The notes: generated from the letters alone by a model not told the origin. 64,000 nucleotides of DNA from Cinclus cinclus (GCF_963662255.1 NW_026912071.1:1-64000); one strand, 5' to 3'. Counted from the first letter of the stretch, positions 36,301 to 51,023 are shown. Made by a program: numbers and translations.

Positions 36301-39300
36301 GAGTTCTGCTTTGACAGAGCTATTGCTGAACTTTTGCAGTCCCGGAGGCTGCTGAAACCAAGGCTGTGTTCTGCCTCTTCGTTCTTGCCTTCCTGTGCTC
36401 CAGCGAGAAGTGAAGCTCTGGCACGGCATTCAGCTTTGCCGCCTCTCTGCACGGAAAGCACTAGACAGAACTAGTGTGCTTCGTGCATGCTCTCTCCTCG
36501 CTTTTATGGTCACTGCTCTGCTTTTTGCTTGGCAGCGTTCCAAGGGTCCACGGCATACCTCTTGCACAGCGAGAGGTGGCCGGCGAGGAATACTTGCTGG
36601 CTTAAGTCGTTCCATGCTCAAGGCATTCATCAGAGCAACACCATGCGGGAAAAGAGGGGGGAACATTGCAGGACAAATTTCTATGCTGGAACATGATTGT
36701 CTGCGAGACAGCTCTCCGCAGCGCTAGTATTTGGCCAGGCTGAAATCAGCGCCACGGGAAGCCAATCTGACAAGCGGAGTGCAACGAGCGCGGCGATATG
36801 GGGCCACTTGGCAGGTGGCCGAAGAAAGACGGCTGCCCCGCGAATGTGGTGCCAGAAGGCAAGTTTCAGCAGGGCGTTCCGGGCGAGCTTAATGTGTAGC
36901 CGCACTTGTTCTAGGCGAGATTGTAGCCGAGAAGCTTTCCGTCTCCATTCACGAGGCAAGAAAAGCAGAACGCAATGGTCTAGAGGGTTGAGAAGAAAAG
37001 TGCTCGTAGCGAGCTCGTTGCGGCAGAAGCGAAAGCCAGGAGCAGCGTGCTCGGTGCGAGAAGTAGACGGCGCTTCGCCTCCTTGGGAAGGAAATCGCGT
37101 CTGGGCACGAACGGCAGCCAGCGAAGCTTCAGAACAGCAGGCTGTTCTGCTCAGCGTACGAGCCTGAAGTGAGTGGCAAGGGCTAAGGGGACAGTTCCAA
37201 GGCATCTAGCTTTCCTGCTAGCAATGCCATTTCTACCCTGCTGTGGAAAACATTGTCCTTTGCCCTTCTGCTCCGAGAGGCACAGAGCACCTCGGCAGAC
37301 GCAGTGCAGAGGGAAAGGACACAGTATCCGAGGGAGCGTGGCGCCGCTTAGGCGGGCAAAGCAGAAAGGTGCCGCCCGGCACTGGCTTTGACTCCCTGAG
37401 CTTCCTTGCTAGGACAGCAGCTGCCGAAAGCTGGCAACTAGGCTGCCAGAGTGCAGAATGTCAGCGGTCTGGCACGCCTGCTTGCCGAAAGCCAGGATCA
37501 GCGAGACAGCGTGCTAGGCTCTGTTTCACAGCACCTTGGAGAACACGCCCTTGAAGAATGCCGTCTCTGTTCCGCAAAAGCTCTGCCACAGTGAAGGTGG
37601 AAGAAGCAGCCTGTGGCCACGGGCAGAGCTGGTCAACAGCTGCGCCTAACTTTCCCAAGCTGCGAGAGCATTCTCAGCCGAGTTCTGCTTTGACAGAGCT
37701 ATTGCTGAACTTTTGCAGTCCCGGAGGCTGCTGAAACCAAGGCTGTGTTCTGCCTCTTCGTTCTTGCCTTCCTGTGCTCCAGCGAGAAGTGAAGCTTTGG
37801 CACGGCATTCAGCTTTGCCGCCTCTCTGCACGGAAAGCACTAGACAGAACTAGTGTGCTTCGTGCATGCTCTCTCCTCGCTTTTATGGTCACTGCTCTGC
37901 TTTTTGCTTGGCAGCGTTCCAAGGGTCCACGGCATACCTCTTGCACAGCGAGAGGTGGCCGGCGAGGAATACTTGCTGGCTTAAGTCGTTCCATGCTCAA
38001 GGCATTCATCAGAGCAACACCATGCGGGAAAAGAGGGGGGAACATTGCAGGACAAATTTCTATGCTGGAACATGATTGTCTGCGAGACAGCTCTCCGCAG
38101 CGCTAGTATTTGGCCAGGCTGAAATCAGCGCCACGGGAAGCCAATCTGACAAGCGGAGTGCAACGAGCGCGGCGATATGGGGCCACTTGGCAGGTGGCCG
38201 AAGAAAGACGGCTGCCCCGCGAATGTGGTGCCAGAAGGCAAGTTTCAGCAGGGCGTTCCGGGCGAGCTTAATGTGTAGCCGCACTTGTTCTAGGCGAGAT
38301 TGTAGCCGAGAAGCTTTCCGTCTCCATTCACGAGGCAAGAAAAGCAGAACGCAATGGTCTAGAGGGTTGAGAAGAAAAGTGCTCGTAGCGAGCTCGTTGC
38401 GGCAGAAGCGAAAGCCAGGAGCAGCGTGCTCGGTGCGAGAAGTAGACGGCGCTTCGCCTCCTTGGGAAGGAAATCGCGTCTGGGCACGAACGGCAGCCAG
38501 CGAAGCTTCAGAACAGCAGGCTGTTCTGCTCAGCGTACGAGCCTGAAGTGAGTGGCAAGGGCTAAGGGGACAGTTCCAAGGCATCTAGCTTTCCTGCTAG
38601 CAATGCCATTTCTACCCTGCTGTGGAAAACATTGTCCTTTGCCCTTCTGCTCCGAGAGGCACAGAGCACCTCGGCAGACGCAGTGCAGAGGGAAAGGACA
38701 CAGTATCCGAGGGAGCGTGGCGCCGCTTAGGCGGGCAAAGCAGAAAGGTGCCGCCCGGCACTGGCTTTGACTCCCTGAGCTTCCTTGCTAGGACAGCAGC
38801 TGCCGAAAGCTGGCAACTAGGCTGCCAGAGTGCAGAATGTCAGCGGTCTGGCACGCCTGCTTGCCGAAAGCCAGGATCAGCGAGACAGCGTGCTAGGCTC
38901 TGTTTCACAGCACCTTGGAGAACACGCCCTTGAAGAATGCCGTCTCTGTTCCGCAAAAGCTCTGCCACAGTGAAGGTGGAAGAAGCAGCCTGTGGCCACG
39001 GGCAGAGCTGGTCAACAGCTGCGCCTAACTTTCCCAAGCTGCGAGAGCATTCTCAGCCGAGTTCTGCTTTGACAGAGCTATTGCTGAACTTTTGCAGTCC
39101 CGGAGGCTGCTGAAACCAAGGCTGTGTTCTGCCTCTTCGTTCTTGCCTTCCTGTGCTCCAGCGAGAAGTGAAGCTCTGGCACGGCATTCAGCTTTGCCGC
39201 CTCTCTGCACGGAAAGCACTAGACAGAACTAGTGTGCTTCGTGCATGCTCTCTCCTCGCTTTTATGGTCACTGCTCTGCTTTTTGCTTGGCAGCGTTCCA

Positions 39301-39991
39301 AGGGTCCACGGCATACCTCTTGCACAGCGAGAGGTGGCCGGCGAGGAATACTTGCTGGCTTAAGTCGTTCCATGCTCAAGGCATTCATCAGAGCAACACC
39401 ATGCGGGAAAAGAGGGGGGAACATTGCAGGACAAATTTCTATGCTGGAACATGATTGTCTGCGAGACAGCTCTCCGCAGCGCTAGTATTTGGCCAGGCTG
39501 AAATCAGCGCCACGGGAAGCCAATCTGACAAGCGGAGTGCAACGAGCGCGGCGATATGGGGCCACTTGGCAGGTGGCCGAAGAAAGACGGCTGCCCCGCG
39601 AATGTGGTGCCAGAAGGCAAGTTTCAGCAGGGCGTTCCGGGCGAGCTTAATGTGTAGCCGCACTTGTTCTAGGCGAGATTGTAGCCGAGAAGCTTTCCGT
39701 CTCCATTCACGAGGCAAGAAAAGCAGAACGCAATGGTCTAGAGGGTTGAGAAGAAAAGTGCTCGTAGCGAGCTCGTTGCGGCAGAAGCGAAAGCCAGGAG
39801 CAGCGTGCTCGGTGCGAGAAGTAGACGGCGCTTCGCCTCCTTGGGAAGGAAATCGCGTCTGGGCACGAACGGCAGCCAGCGAAGCTTCAGAACAGCAGGC
39901 TGTTCTGCTCAGCGTACGAGCCTGAAGTGAGTGGCAAGGGCTAAGGGGACAGTTCCAAGGCATCTAGCTTTCCTGCTAGCAATGCCATTTC
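30339..39991 (+). repeat. Zone V: units 23-29, mostly reference units with three private variants
   Basis: Units 24, 26, 27 and 29 (31718, 34476, 35855, 38613) equal the reference unit. Unit 23 (30339) has T293G at 30631, the only copy joining G293 to A230. Unit 25 (33097) has T486C at 33582, A527, and A1102 at 34198 without the usual G1095. Unit 28 (37234) has a private C564T at 37797, which creates an extra AAGCTT (HindIII) site. The zone ends where the beta header reappears at 39992. Confidence 0.9.
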
Positions 39992-42900
39992 TACCCTGCT
40001 GTGGATAACATTGTCCTATGCCCTTATGCTCCGAGAGACACAGAGCACCTCGGCAGACGCAGTGCAGAGGGAAAGGACACAGTATCCGAGGGAGCGTGGC
40101 GCCGCTTAGGCGGGCAAAGCAGAAAGGTGCCGCCCGGCACTGGCTTTGACTCCCTGAGCTTCCTTGCTAGGACAGCAGCTGCCGAAAGCTGGCAACTAGG
40201 CTGCCAGAGTGCAGAATGTCGGCGGTCTGGCACGCCTGCTTGCCGAAAGCCAGGATCAGCGAGACAGCGTGCTAGGCTCTGTTGCACAGCACCTTGGAGA
40301 ACACGCCCTTGAAGAATGCCGTCTCTGTTCCGCAAAAGCTCTGCCACAGTGAAGGTGGAAGAAGCAGCCTGTGGCCACGGGCAGAGCTGGTCAACAGCTG
40401 CGCCTAACTTTCCCAAGCTGCGAGAGCATTCTCAGCCGAGTTCTGCTTTGACAGAGCTATTGCTGAACTTTTGCAGTCCCGGAGGCTGCTGAAACCAAGG
40501 CTGTGTTCTGCCTCTTCATTCTTGCCTTCCTGTGCTCCAGCGAGAAGTGAAGCTCTGGCACGGCATTCAGCTTTGCCGCCTCTCTGCACGGAAAGCACTA
40601 GACAGAACTAGTGTGCTTCGTGCATGCTCTCTCCTCGCTTTTATGGTCACTGCTCTGCTTTTTGCTTGGCAGCGTTCCAAGGGTCCACGGCATACCTCTT
40701 GCACAGCGAGAGGTGGCCGGCGAGGAATACTTGCTGGCTTAAGTCGTTCCATGCTCAAGGCATTCATCAGAGCAACACCATGCGGGAAAAGAGGGGGGAA
40801 CATTGCAGGACAAATTTCTATGCTGGAACATGATTGTCTGCGAGACAGCTCTCCGCAGCGCTAGTATTTGGCCAGGCTGAAATCAGCGCCACGGGAAGCC
40901 AATCTGACAAGCGGAGTGCAACGAGCGCGGCGATATGGGGCCACTTGGCAGGTGGCCGAAGAAAGACGGCTGCCCCGCGAATGTGGTGCCAGAAGGCAAG
41001 TTTCAGCAGGGCGTTCCGGGCGAGCTTAATGTGTAGCCGCACTTGTTCTAGGCGAGATTGTAGCCGAGAAGCTTTCCGTCTCCATTCACGAGACAAGAAA
41101 AGCAGAACGCAATGGTCTAGAGGGTTGAGAAGAAAAGTGCTCGTAGCGAGCTCGTTGCGGCAGAAGCGAAAGCCAGGAGCAGCGTGCTCGGTGCGAGAAG
41201 TAGACGGCGCTTCGCCTCCTTGGGAAGGAAATCGCGTCTGGGCACGAACGGCAGCCAGCGAAGCTTCAGAACAGCAGGCTGTTCTGCTCAGCGTACGAGC
41301 CTGAAGTGAGTGGCAAGGGCTAAGGGGACAGTTCCAAGGCATCTAGCTTTCCTGCTAGCAATGCCATTTCTACCCTGCTGTGGATAACATTGTCCTATGC
41401 CCTTATGCTCCGAGAGACACAGAGCACCTCGGCAGACGCAGTGCAGAGGGAAAGGACACAGTATCCGAGGGAGCGTGGCGCCGCTTAGGCGGGCAAAGCA
41501 GAAAGGTGCCGCCCGGCACTGGCTTTGACTCCCTGAGCTTCCTTGCTAGGACAGCAGCTGCCGAAAGCTGGCAACTAGGCTGCCAGAGTGCAGAATGTCG
41601 GCGGTCTGGCACGCCTGCTTGCCGAAAGCCAGGATCAGCGAGACAGCGTGCTAGGCTCTGTTGCACAGCACCTTGGAGAACACGCCCTTGAAGAATGCCG
41701 TCTCTGTTCCGCAAAAGCTCTGCCACAGTGAAGGTGGAAGAAGCAGCCTGTGGCCACGGGCAGAGCTGGTCAACAGCTGCGCCTAACTTTCCCAAGCTGC
41801 GAGAGCATTCTCAGCCGAGTTCTGCTTTGACAGAGCTATTGCTGAACTTTTGCAGTCCCGGAGGCTGCTGAAACCAAGGCTGTGTTCTGCCTCTTCATTC
41901 TTGCCTTCCTGTGCTCCAGCGAGAAGTGAAGCTCTGGCACGGCATTCAGCTTTGCCGTCTCTCTGCACGGAAAGCACTAGACAGAACTAGTGTGCTTCGT
42001 GCATGCTCTCTCCTCGCTTTTATGGTCACTGCTCTGCTTTTTGCTTGGCAGCGTTCCAAGGGTCCACGGCATACCTCTTGCACAGCGAGAGGTGGCCGGC
42101 GAGGAATACTTGCTGGCTTAAGTCGTTCCATGCTCAAGGCATTCATCAGAGCAACACCATGCGGGAAAAGAGGGGGGAACATTGCAGGACAAATTTCTAT
42201 GCTGGAACATGATTGTCTGCGAGACAGCTCTCCGCAGCGCTAGTATTTGGCCAGGCTGAAATCAGCGCCACGGGAAGCCAATCTGACAAGCGGAGTGCAA
42301 CGAGCGCGGCGATATGGGGCCACTTGGCAGGTGGCCGAAGAAAGACGGCTGCCCCGCGAATGTGGTGCCAGAAGGCAAGTTTCAGCAGGGCGTTCCGGGC
42401 GAGCTTAATGTGTAGCCGCACTTGTTCTAGGCGAGATTGTAGCCGAGAAGCTTTCCGTCTCCATTCACGAGGCAAGAAAAGCAGAACGCAATGGTCTAGA
42501 GGGTTGAGAAGAAAAGTGCTCGTAGCGAGCTCGTTGCGGCAGAAGCGAAAGCCAGGAGCAGCGTGCTCGGTGCGAGAAGTAGACGGCGCTTCGCCTCCTT
42601 GGGAAGGAAATCGCGTCTGGGCACGAACGGCAGCCAGCGAAGCTTCAGAACAGCAGGCTGTTCTGCTCAGCGTACGAGCCTGAAGTGAGTGGCAAGGGCT
42701 AAGGGGACAGTTCCAAGGCATCTAGCTTTCCTGCTAGCAATGCCATTTCTACCCTGCTGTGGAAAACATTGTCCTTTGCCCTTCTGCTCCGAGAGGCACA
42801 GAGCACCTCGGCAGACGCAGTGCAGAGGGAAAGGACACAGTATCCGAGGGAGCGTGGCGCCGCTTAGGCGGGCAAAGCAGAAAGGTGCCGCCCGGCACTG

Positions 42901-45900
42901 GCTTTGACTCCCTGAGCTTCCTTGCTAGGACAGCAGCTGCCGAAAGCTGGCAACTAGGCTGCCAGAGTGCAGAATGTCGGCGGTCTGGCACGCCTGCTTG
43001 CCGAAAGCCAGGATCAGCGAGACAGCGTGCTAGGCTCTGTTTCACAGCACCTTGGAGAACACGCCCTTGAAGAATGCCGTCTCTGTTCCGCAAAAGCTCT
43101 GCCACAGTGAAGGTGGAAGAAGCAGCCTGTGGCCACGGGCAGAGCTGGTCAACAGCTGCGCCTAACTTTCCCAAGCTGCGAGAGCATTCTCAGCCGAGTT
43201 CTGCTTTGACAGAGCTATTGCTGAACTTTTGCAGTCCCGGAGGCTGCTGAAACCAAGGCTGTGTTCTGCCTCTTCATTCTTGCCTTCCTGTGCTCCAGCG
43301 AGAAGTGAAGCTCTGGCACGGCATTCAGCTTTGCCGCCTCTCTGCACGGAAAGCACTAGACAGAACTAGTGTGCTTCGTGCATGCTCTCTCCTCGCTTTT
43401 ATGGTCACTGCTCTGCTTTTTGCTTGGCAGCGTTCCAAGGGTCCACGGCATACCTCTTGCACAGCGAGAGGTGGCCGGCGAGGAATACTTGCTGGCTTAA
43501 GTCGTTCCATGCTCAAGGCATTCATCAGAGCAACACCATGCGGGAAAAGAGGGGGGAACATTGCAGGACAAATTTCTATGCTGGAACATGATTGTCTGCG
43601 AGACAGCTCTCCGCAGCGCTAGTATTTGGCCAGGCTGAAATCAGCGCCACGGGAAGCCAATCTGACAAGCGGAGTGCAACGAGCGCGGCGATATGGGGCC
43701 ACTTGGCAGGTGGCCGAAGAAAGACGGCTGCCCCGCGAATGTGGTGCCAGAAGGCAAGTTTCAGCAGGGCGTTCCGGGCGAGCTTAATGTGTAGCCGCAC
43801 TTGTTCTAGGCGAGATTGTAGCCGAGAAGCTTTCCGTCTCCATTCACGAGGCAAGAAAAGCAGAACGCAATGGTCTAGAGGGTTGAGAAGAAAAGTGCTC
43901 GTAGCGAGCTCGTTGCGGCAGAAGCGAAAGCCAGGAGCAGCGTGCTCGGTGCGAGAAGTAGACGGCGCTTCGCCTCCTTGGGAAGGAAATCGCGTCTGGG
44001 CACGAACGGCAGCCAGCGAAGCTTCAGAACAGCAGGCTGTTCTGCTCAGCGTACGAGCCTGAAGTGAGTGGCAAGGGCTAAGGGGACAGTTCCAAGGCAT
44101 CTAGCTTTCCTGCTAGCAATGCCATTTCTACCCTGCTGTGGAAAACATTGTCCTTTGCCCTTCTGCTCCGAGAGGCACAGAGCACCTCGGCAGACGCAGT
44201 GCAGAGGGAAAGGACACAGTATCCGAGGGAGCGTGGCGCCGCTTAGGCGGGCAAAGCAGAAAGGTGCCGCCCGGCACTGGCTTTGACTCCCTGAGCTTCC
44301 TTGCTAGGACAGCAGCTGCCGAAAGCTGGCAACTAGGCTGCCAGAGTGCAGAATGTCGGCGGTCTGGCACGCCTGCTTGCCGAAAGCCAGGATCAGCGAG
44401 ACAGCGTGCTAGGCTCTGTTTCACAGCACCTTGGAGAACACGCCCTTGAAGAATGCCGTCTCTGTTCCGCAAAAGCTCTGCCACAGTGAAGGTGGAAGAA
44501 GCAGCCTGTGGCCACGGGCAGAGCTGGTCAACAGCTGCGCCTAACTTTCCCAAGCTGCGAGAGCATTCTCAGCCGAGTTCTGCTTTGACAGAGCTATTGC
44601 TGAACTTTTGCAGTCCCGGAGGCTGCTGAAACCAAGGCTGTGTTCTGCCTCTTCATTCTTGCCTTCCTGTGCTCCAGCGAGAAGTGAAGCTCTGGCACGG
44701 CATTCAGCTTTGCCGCCTCTCTGCACGGAAAGCACTAGACAGAACTAGTGTGCTTCGTGCATGCTCTCTCCTCGCTTTTATGGTCACTGCTCTGCTTTTT
44801 GCTTGGCAGCGTTCCAAGGGTCCACGGCATACCTCTTGCACAGCGAGAGGTGGCCGGCGAGGAATACTTGCTGGCTTAAGTCGTTCCATGCTCAAGGCAT
44901 TCATCAGAGCAACACCATGCGGGAAAAGAGGGGGGAACATTGCAGGACAAATTTCTATGCTGGAACATGATTGTCTGCGAGACAGCTCTCCGCAGCGCTA
45001 GTATTTGGCCAGGCTGAAATCAGCGCCACGGGAAGCCAATCTGACAAGCGGAGTGCAACGAGCGCGGCGATATGGGGCCACTTGGCAGGTGGCCGAAGAA
45101 AGACGGCTGCCCCGCGAATGTGGTGCCAGAAGGCAAGTTTCAGCAGGGCGTTCCGGGCGAGCTTAATGTGTAGCCGCACTTGTTCTAGGCGAGATTGTAG
45201 CCGAGAAGCTTTCCGTCTCCATTCACGAGGCAAGAAAAGCAGAACGCAATGGTCTAGAGGGTTGAGAAGAAAAGTGCTCGTAGCGAGCTCGTTGCGGCAG
45301 AAGCGAAAGCCAGGAGCAGCGTGCTCGGTGCGAGAAGTAGACGGCGCTTCGCCTCCTTGGGAAGGAAATCGCGTCTGGGCACGAACGGCAGCCAGCGAAG
45401 CTTCAGAACAGCAGGCTGTTCTGCTCAGCGTACGAGCCTGAAGTGAGTGGCAAGGGCTAAGGGGACAGTTCCAAGGCATCTAGCTTTCCTGCTAGCAATG
45501 CCATTTCTACCCTGCTGTGGAAAACATTGTCCTTTGCCCTTCTGCTCCGAGAGGCACAGAGCACCTCGGCAGACGCAGTGCAGAGGGAAAGGACACAGTA
45601 TCCGAGGGAGCGTGGCGCCGCTTAGGCGGGCAAAGCAGAAAGGTGCCGCCCGGCACTGGCTTTGACTCCCTGAGCTTCCTTGCTAGGACAGCAGCTGCCG
45701 AAAGCTGGCAACTAGGCTGCCAGAGTGCAGAATGTCGGCGGTCTGGCACGCCTGCTTGCCGAAAGCCAGGATCAGCGAGACAGCGTGCTAGGCTCTGTTG
45801 CACAGCACCTTGGAGAACACGCCCTTGAAGAATGCCGTCTCTGTTCCGCAAAAGCTCTGCCACAGTGAAGGTGGAAGAAGCAGCCTGTGGCCACGGGCAG

Positions 45901-48900
45901 AGCTGGTCAACAGCTGCGCCTAACTTTCCCAAGCTGCGAGAGCATTCTCAGCCGAGTTCTGCTTTGACAGAGCTATTGCTGAACTTTTGCAGTCCCGGAG
46001 GCTGCTGAAACCAAGGCTGTGTTCTGCCTCTTCATTCTTGCCTTCCTGTGCTCCAGCGAGAAGTGAAGCTCTGGCACGGCATTCAGCTTTGCCGCCTCTC
46101 TGCACGGAAAGCACTAGACAGAACTAGTGTGCTTCGTGCATGCTCTCTCCTCGCTTTTATGGTCACTGCTCTGCTTTTTGCTTGGCAGCGTTCCAAGGGT
46201 CCACGGCATACCTCTTGCACAGCGAGAGGTGGCCGGCGAGGAATACTTGCTGGCTTAAGTCGTTCCATGCTCAAGGCATTCATCAGAGCAACACCATGCG
46301 GGAAAAGAGGGGGGAACATTGCAGGACAAATTTCTATGCTGGAACATGATTGTCTGCGAGACAGCTCTCCGCAGCGCTAGTATTTGGCCAGGCTGAAATC
46401 AGCGCCACGGGAAGCCAATCTGACAAGCGGAGTGCAACGAGCGCGGCGATATGGGGCCACTTGGCAGGTGGCCGAAGAAAGACGGCTGCCCCGCGAATGT
46501 GGTGCCAGAAGGCAAGTTTCAGCAGGGCGTTCCGGGCGAGCTTAATGTGTAGCCGCACTTGTTCTAGGCGAGATTGTAGCCGAGAAGCTTTCCGTCTCCA
46601 TTCACGAGGCAAGAAAAGCAGAACGCAATGGTCTAGAGGGTTGAGAAGAAAAGTGCTCGTAGCGAGCTCGTTGCGGCAGAAGCGAAAGCCAGGAGCAGCG
46701 TGCTCGGTGCGAGAAGTAGACGGCGCTTCGCCTCCTTGGGAAGGAAATCGCGTCTGGGCACGAACGGCAGCCAGCGAAGCTTCAGAACAGCAGGCTGTTC
46801 TGCTCAGCGTACGAGCCTGAAGTGAGTGGCAAGGGCTAAGGGGACAGTTCCAAGGCATCTAGCTTTCCTGCTAGCAATGCCATTTCTACCCTGCTGTGGA
46901 TAACATTGTCCTATGCCCTTATGCTCCGAGAGACACAGAGCACCTCGGCAGACGCAGTGCAGAGGGAAAGGACACAGTATCCGAGGGAGCGTGGCGCCGC
47001 TTAGGCGGGCAAAGCAGAAAGGTGCCGCCCGGCACTGGCTTTGACTCCCTGAGCTTCCTTGCTAGGACAGCAGCTGCCGAAAGCTGGCAACTAGGCTGCC
47101 AGAGTGCAGAATGTCGGCGGTCTGGCACGCCTGCTTGCCGAAAGCCAGGATCAGCGAGACAGCGTGCTAGGCTCTGTTGCACAGCACCTTGGAGAACACG
47201 CCCTTGAAGAATGCCGTCTCTGTTCCGCAAAAGCTCTGCCACAGTGAAGGTGGAAGAAGCAGCCTGTGGCCACGGGCAGAGCTGGTCAACAGCTGCGCCT
47301 AACTTTCCCAAGCTGCGAGAGCATTCTCAGCCGAGTTCTGCTTTGACAGAGCTATTGCTGAACTTTTGCAGCCCCGGAGGCTGCTGAAACCAAGGCTGTG
47401 TTCTGCCTCTTCATTCTTGCCTTCCTGTGCTCCAGCGAGAAGTGAAGCTCTGGCACGGCATTCAGCTTTGCCGCCTCTCTGCACGGAAAGCACTAGACAG
47501 AACTAGTGTGCTTCGTGCATGCTCTCTCCTCGCTTTTATGGTCACTGCTCTGCTTTTTGCTTGGCAGCGTTCCAAGGGTCCACGGCATACCTCTTGCACA
47601 GCGAGAGGTGGCCGGCGAGGAATACTTGCTGGCTTAAGTCGTTCCATGCTCAAGGCATTCATCAGAGCAACACCATGCGGGAAAAGAGGGGGGAACATTG
47701 CAGGACAAATTTCTATGCTGGAACATGATTGTCTGCGAGACAGCTCTCCGCAGCGCTAGTATTTGGCCAGGCTGAAATCAGCGCCACGGGAAGCCAATCT
47801 GACAAGCGGAGTGCAACGAGCGCGGCGATATGGGGCCACTTGGCAGGTGGCCGAAGAAAGACGGCTGCCCCGCGAATGTGGTGCCAGAAGGCAAGTTTCA
47901 GCAGGGCGTTCCGGGCGAGCTTAATGTGTAGCCGCACTTGTTCTAGGCGAGATTGTAGCCGAGAAGCTTTCCGTCTCCATTCACGAGGCAAGAAAAGCAG
48001 AACGCAATGGTCTAGAGGGTTGAGAAGAAAAGTGCTCGTAGCGAGCTCGTTGCGGCAGAAGCGAAAGCCAGGAGCAGCGTGCTCGGTGCGAGAAGTAGAC
48101 GGCGCTTCGCCTCCTTGGGAAGGAAATCGCGTCTGGGCACGAACGGCAGCCAGCGAAGCTTCAGAACAGCAGGCTGTTCTGCTCAGCGTACGAGCCTGAA
48201 GTGAGTGGCAAGGGCTAAGGGGACAGTTCCAAGGCATCTAGCTTTCCTGCTAGCAATGCCATTTCTACCCTGCTGTGGATAACATTGTCCTATGCCCTTA
48301 TGCTCCGAGAGACACAGAGCACCTCGGCAGACGCAGTGCAGAGGGAAAGGACACAGTATCCGAGGGAGCGTGGCGCCGCTTAGGCGGGCAAAGCAGAAAG
48401 GTGCCGCCCGGCACTGGCTTTGACTCCCTGAGCTTCCTTGCTAGGACAGCAGCTGCCGAAAGCTGGCAACTAGGCTGCCAGAGTGCAGAATGTCGGCGGT
48501 CTGGCACGCCTGCTTGCCGAAAGCCAGGATCAGCGAGACAGCGTGCTAGGCTCTGTTGCACAGCACCTTGGAGAACACGCCCTTGAAGAATGCCGTCTCT
48601 GTTCCGCAAAAGCTCTGCCACAGTGAAGGTGGAAGAAGCAGCCTGTGGCCACGGGCAGAGCTGGTCAACAGCTGCGCCTAACTTTCCCAAGCTGCGAGAG
48701 CATTCTCAGCCGAGTTCTGCTTTGACAGAGCTATTGCTGAACTTTTGCAGCCCCGGAGGCTGCTGAAACCAAGGCTGTGTTCTGCCTCTTCATTCTTGCC
48801 TTCCTGTGCTCCAGCGAGAAGTGAAGCTCTGGCACGGCATTCAGCTTTGCCGCCTCTCTGCACGGAAAGCACTAGACAGAACTAGTGTGCTTCGTGCATG

Positions 48901-49644
48901 CTCTCTCCTCGCTTTTATGGTCACTGCTCTGCTTTTTGCTTGGCAGCGTTCCAAGGGTCCACGGCATACCTCTTGCACAGCGAGAGGTGGCCGGCGAGGA
49001 ATACTTGCTGGCTTAAGTCGTTCCATGCTCAAGGCATTCATCAGAGCAACACCATGCGGGAAAAGAGGGGGGAACATTGCAGGACAAATTTCTATGCTGG
49101 AACATGATTGTCTGCGAGACAGCTCTCCGCAGCGCTAGTATTTGGCCAGGCTGAAATCAGCGCCACGGGAAGCCAATCTGACAAGCGGAGTGCAACGAGC
49201 GCGGCGATATGGGGCCACTTGGCAGGTGGCCGAAGAAAGACGGCTGCCCCGCGAATGTGGTGCCAGAAGGCAAGTTTCAGCAGGGCGTTCCGGGCGAGCT
49301 TAATGTGTAGCCGCACTTGTTCTAGGCGAGATTGTAGCCGAGAAGCTTTCCGTCTCCATTCACGAGGCAAGAAAAGCAGAACGCAATGGTCTAGAGGGTT
49401 GAGAAGAAAAGTGCTCGTAGCGAGCTCGTTGCGGCAGAAGCGAAAGCCAGGAGCAGCGTGCTCGGTGCGAGAAGTAGACGGCGCTTCGCCTCCTTGGGAA
49501 GGAAATCGCGTCTGGGCACGAACGGCAGCCAGCGAAGCTTCAGAACAGCAGGCTGTTCTGCTCAGCGTACGAGCCTGAAGTGAGTGGCAAGGGCTAAGGG
49601 GACAGTTCCAAGGCATCTAGCTTTCCTGCTAGCAATGCCATTTC

Positions 49645-51023
49645 TACCCTGCTGTGGATAACATTGTCCTATGCCCTTCTGCTCCGAGAGGCAGAGAGCA
49701 CCTCGGCAGACGCAGTGCAGAGGGAAAGGACACAGTATCCGAGGGAGCGTGGCGCCGCTTAGGCGGGCAAAGCAGAAAGGTGCCGCCCGGCACTGGCTTT
49801 GACTCCCTGAGCTTCCTTGCTAGGACAGCAGCTGCCGAAAGCTGGCAACTAGGCTGCCAGAGTGCAGAATGTAGGCGGTCTGGCACGCCTGCTTGCCGAA
49901 AGCCAGGATCAGCGAGACAGCGTGCTAGGCTCTGTTTCACAGCACCTTGGAGAACACGCCCTTGAAGAATGCCGTCTCTGTTCCGCAAAAGCTCTGCCAC
50001 AGTGAAGGTGGAAGAAGCAGCCTGTGGCCACGGGCAGAGCTGGTCAACAGCTGCGCCTAACTTTCCCAAGCTGCGAGAGCATTCTCAGCCGAGTTCTGCT
50101 TTGACAGAGCTATTGCTGAACTTTTGCAGTCCCGGAGGCTGCTGAAACCAAGGCTGTGTTCTGCCTCTTCGTTCTTGCCTTCCTGTGCTCCAGCGAGAAG
50201 TGAAGCTCTGGCACGGCATTCAGCTTTGCCGCCTCTCTGCACGGAAAGCACTAGACAGAACTAGTGTGCTTCGTGCATGCTCTCTCCTCGCTTTTATGGT
50301 CACTGCTCTGCTTTTTGCTTGGCAGCGTTCCAAGGGTCCACGGCATACCTCTTGCACAGCGAGAGGTGGCCGGCGAGGAATACTTGCTGGCTTAAGTCGT
50401 TCCATGCTCAAGGCATTCATCAGAGCAACACCATGCGGGAAAAGAGGGGGGAACATTGCAGGACAAATTTCTATGCTGGAACATGATTGTCTGCGAGACA
50501 GCTCTCCGCAGCGCTAGTATTTGGCCAGGCTGAAATCAGCGCCACGGGAAGCCAATCTGACAAGCGGAGTGCAACGAGCGCGGCGATATGGGGCCACTTG
50601 GCAGGTGGCCGAAGAAAGACGGCTGCCCCGCGAATGTGGTGCCAGAAGGCAAGTTTCAGCAGGGCGTTCCGGGCGAGCTTAATGTGTAGCCGCACTTGTT
50701 CTAGGCGAGATTGTAGCCGAGAAGCTTTCCGTCTCCATTCACGAGGCAAGAAAAGCAGAACGCAATGGTCTAGAGGGTTGAGAAGAAAAGTGCTCGTAGC
50801 GAGCTCGTTGCGGCAGAAGCGAAAGCCAGGAGCAGCGTGCTCGGTGCGAGAAGTAGACGGCGCTTCGCCTCCTTGGGAAGGAAATCGCGTCTGGGCACGA
50901 ACGGCAGCCAGCGAAGCTTCAGAACAGCAGGCTGTTCTGCTCAGCGTACGAGCCTGAAGTGAGTGGCAAGGGCTAAGGGGACAGTTCCAAGGCATCTAGC
51001 TTTCCTGCTAGCAATGCCATTTC
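49645..51023 (+). repeat. Unit 37: gamma-type monomer
   Basis: The header shares T15 and A27 with beta but has C35 and G47 like alpha, plus its own C50G (49694). At u229-u230 the reference CA is AG (49873-49874), seen elsewhere only in unit 42. T293, T486 and G527 match reference units rather than the surrounding beta-2 copies. This looks like a recombinant or a third lineage embedded in zone VI. Confidence 0.9.
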
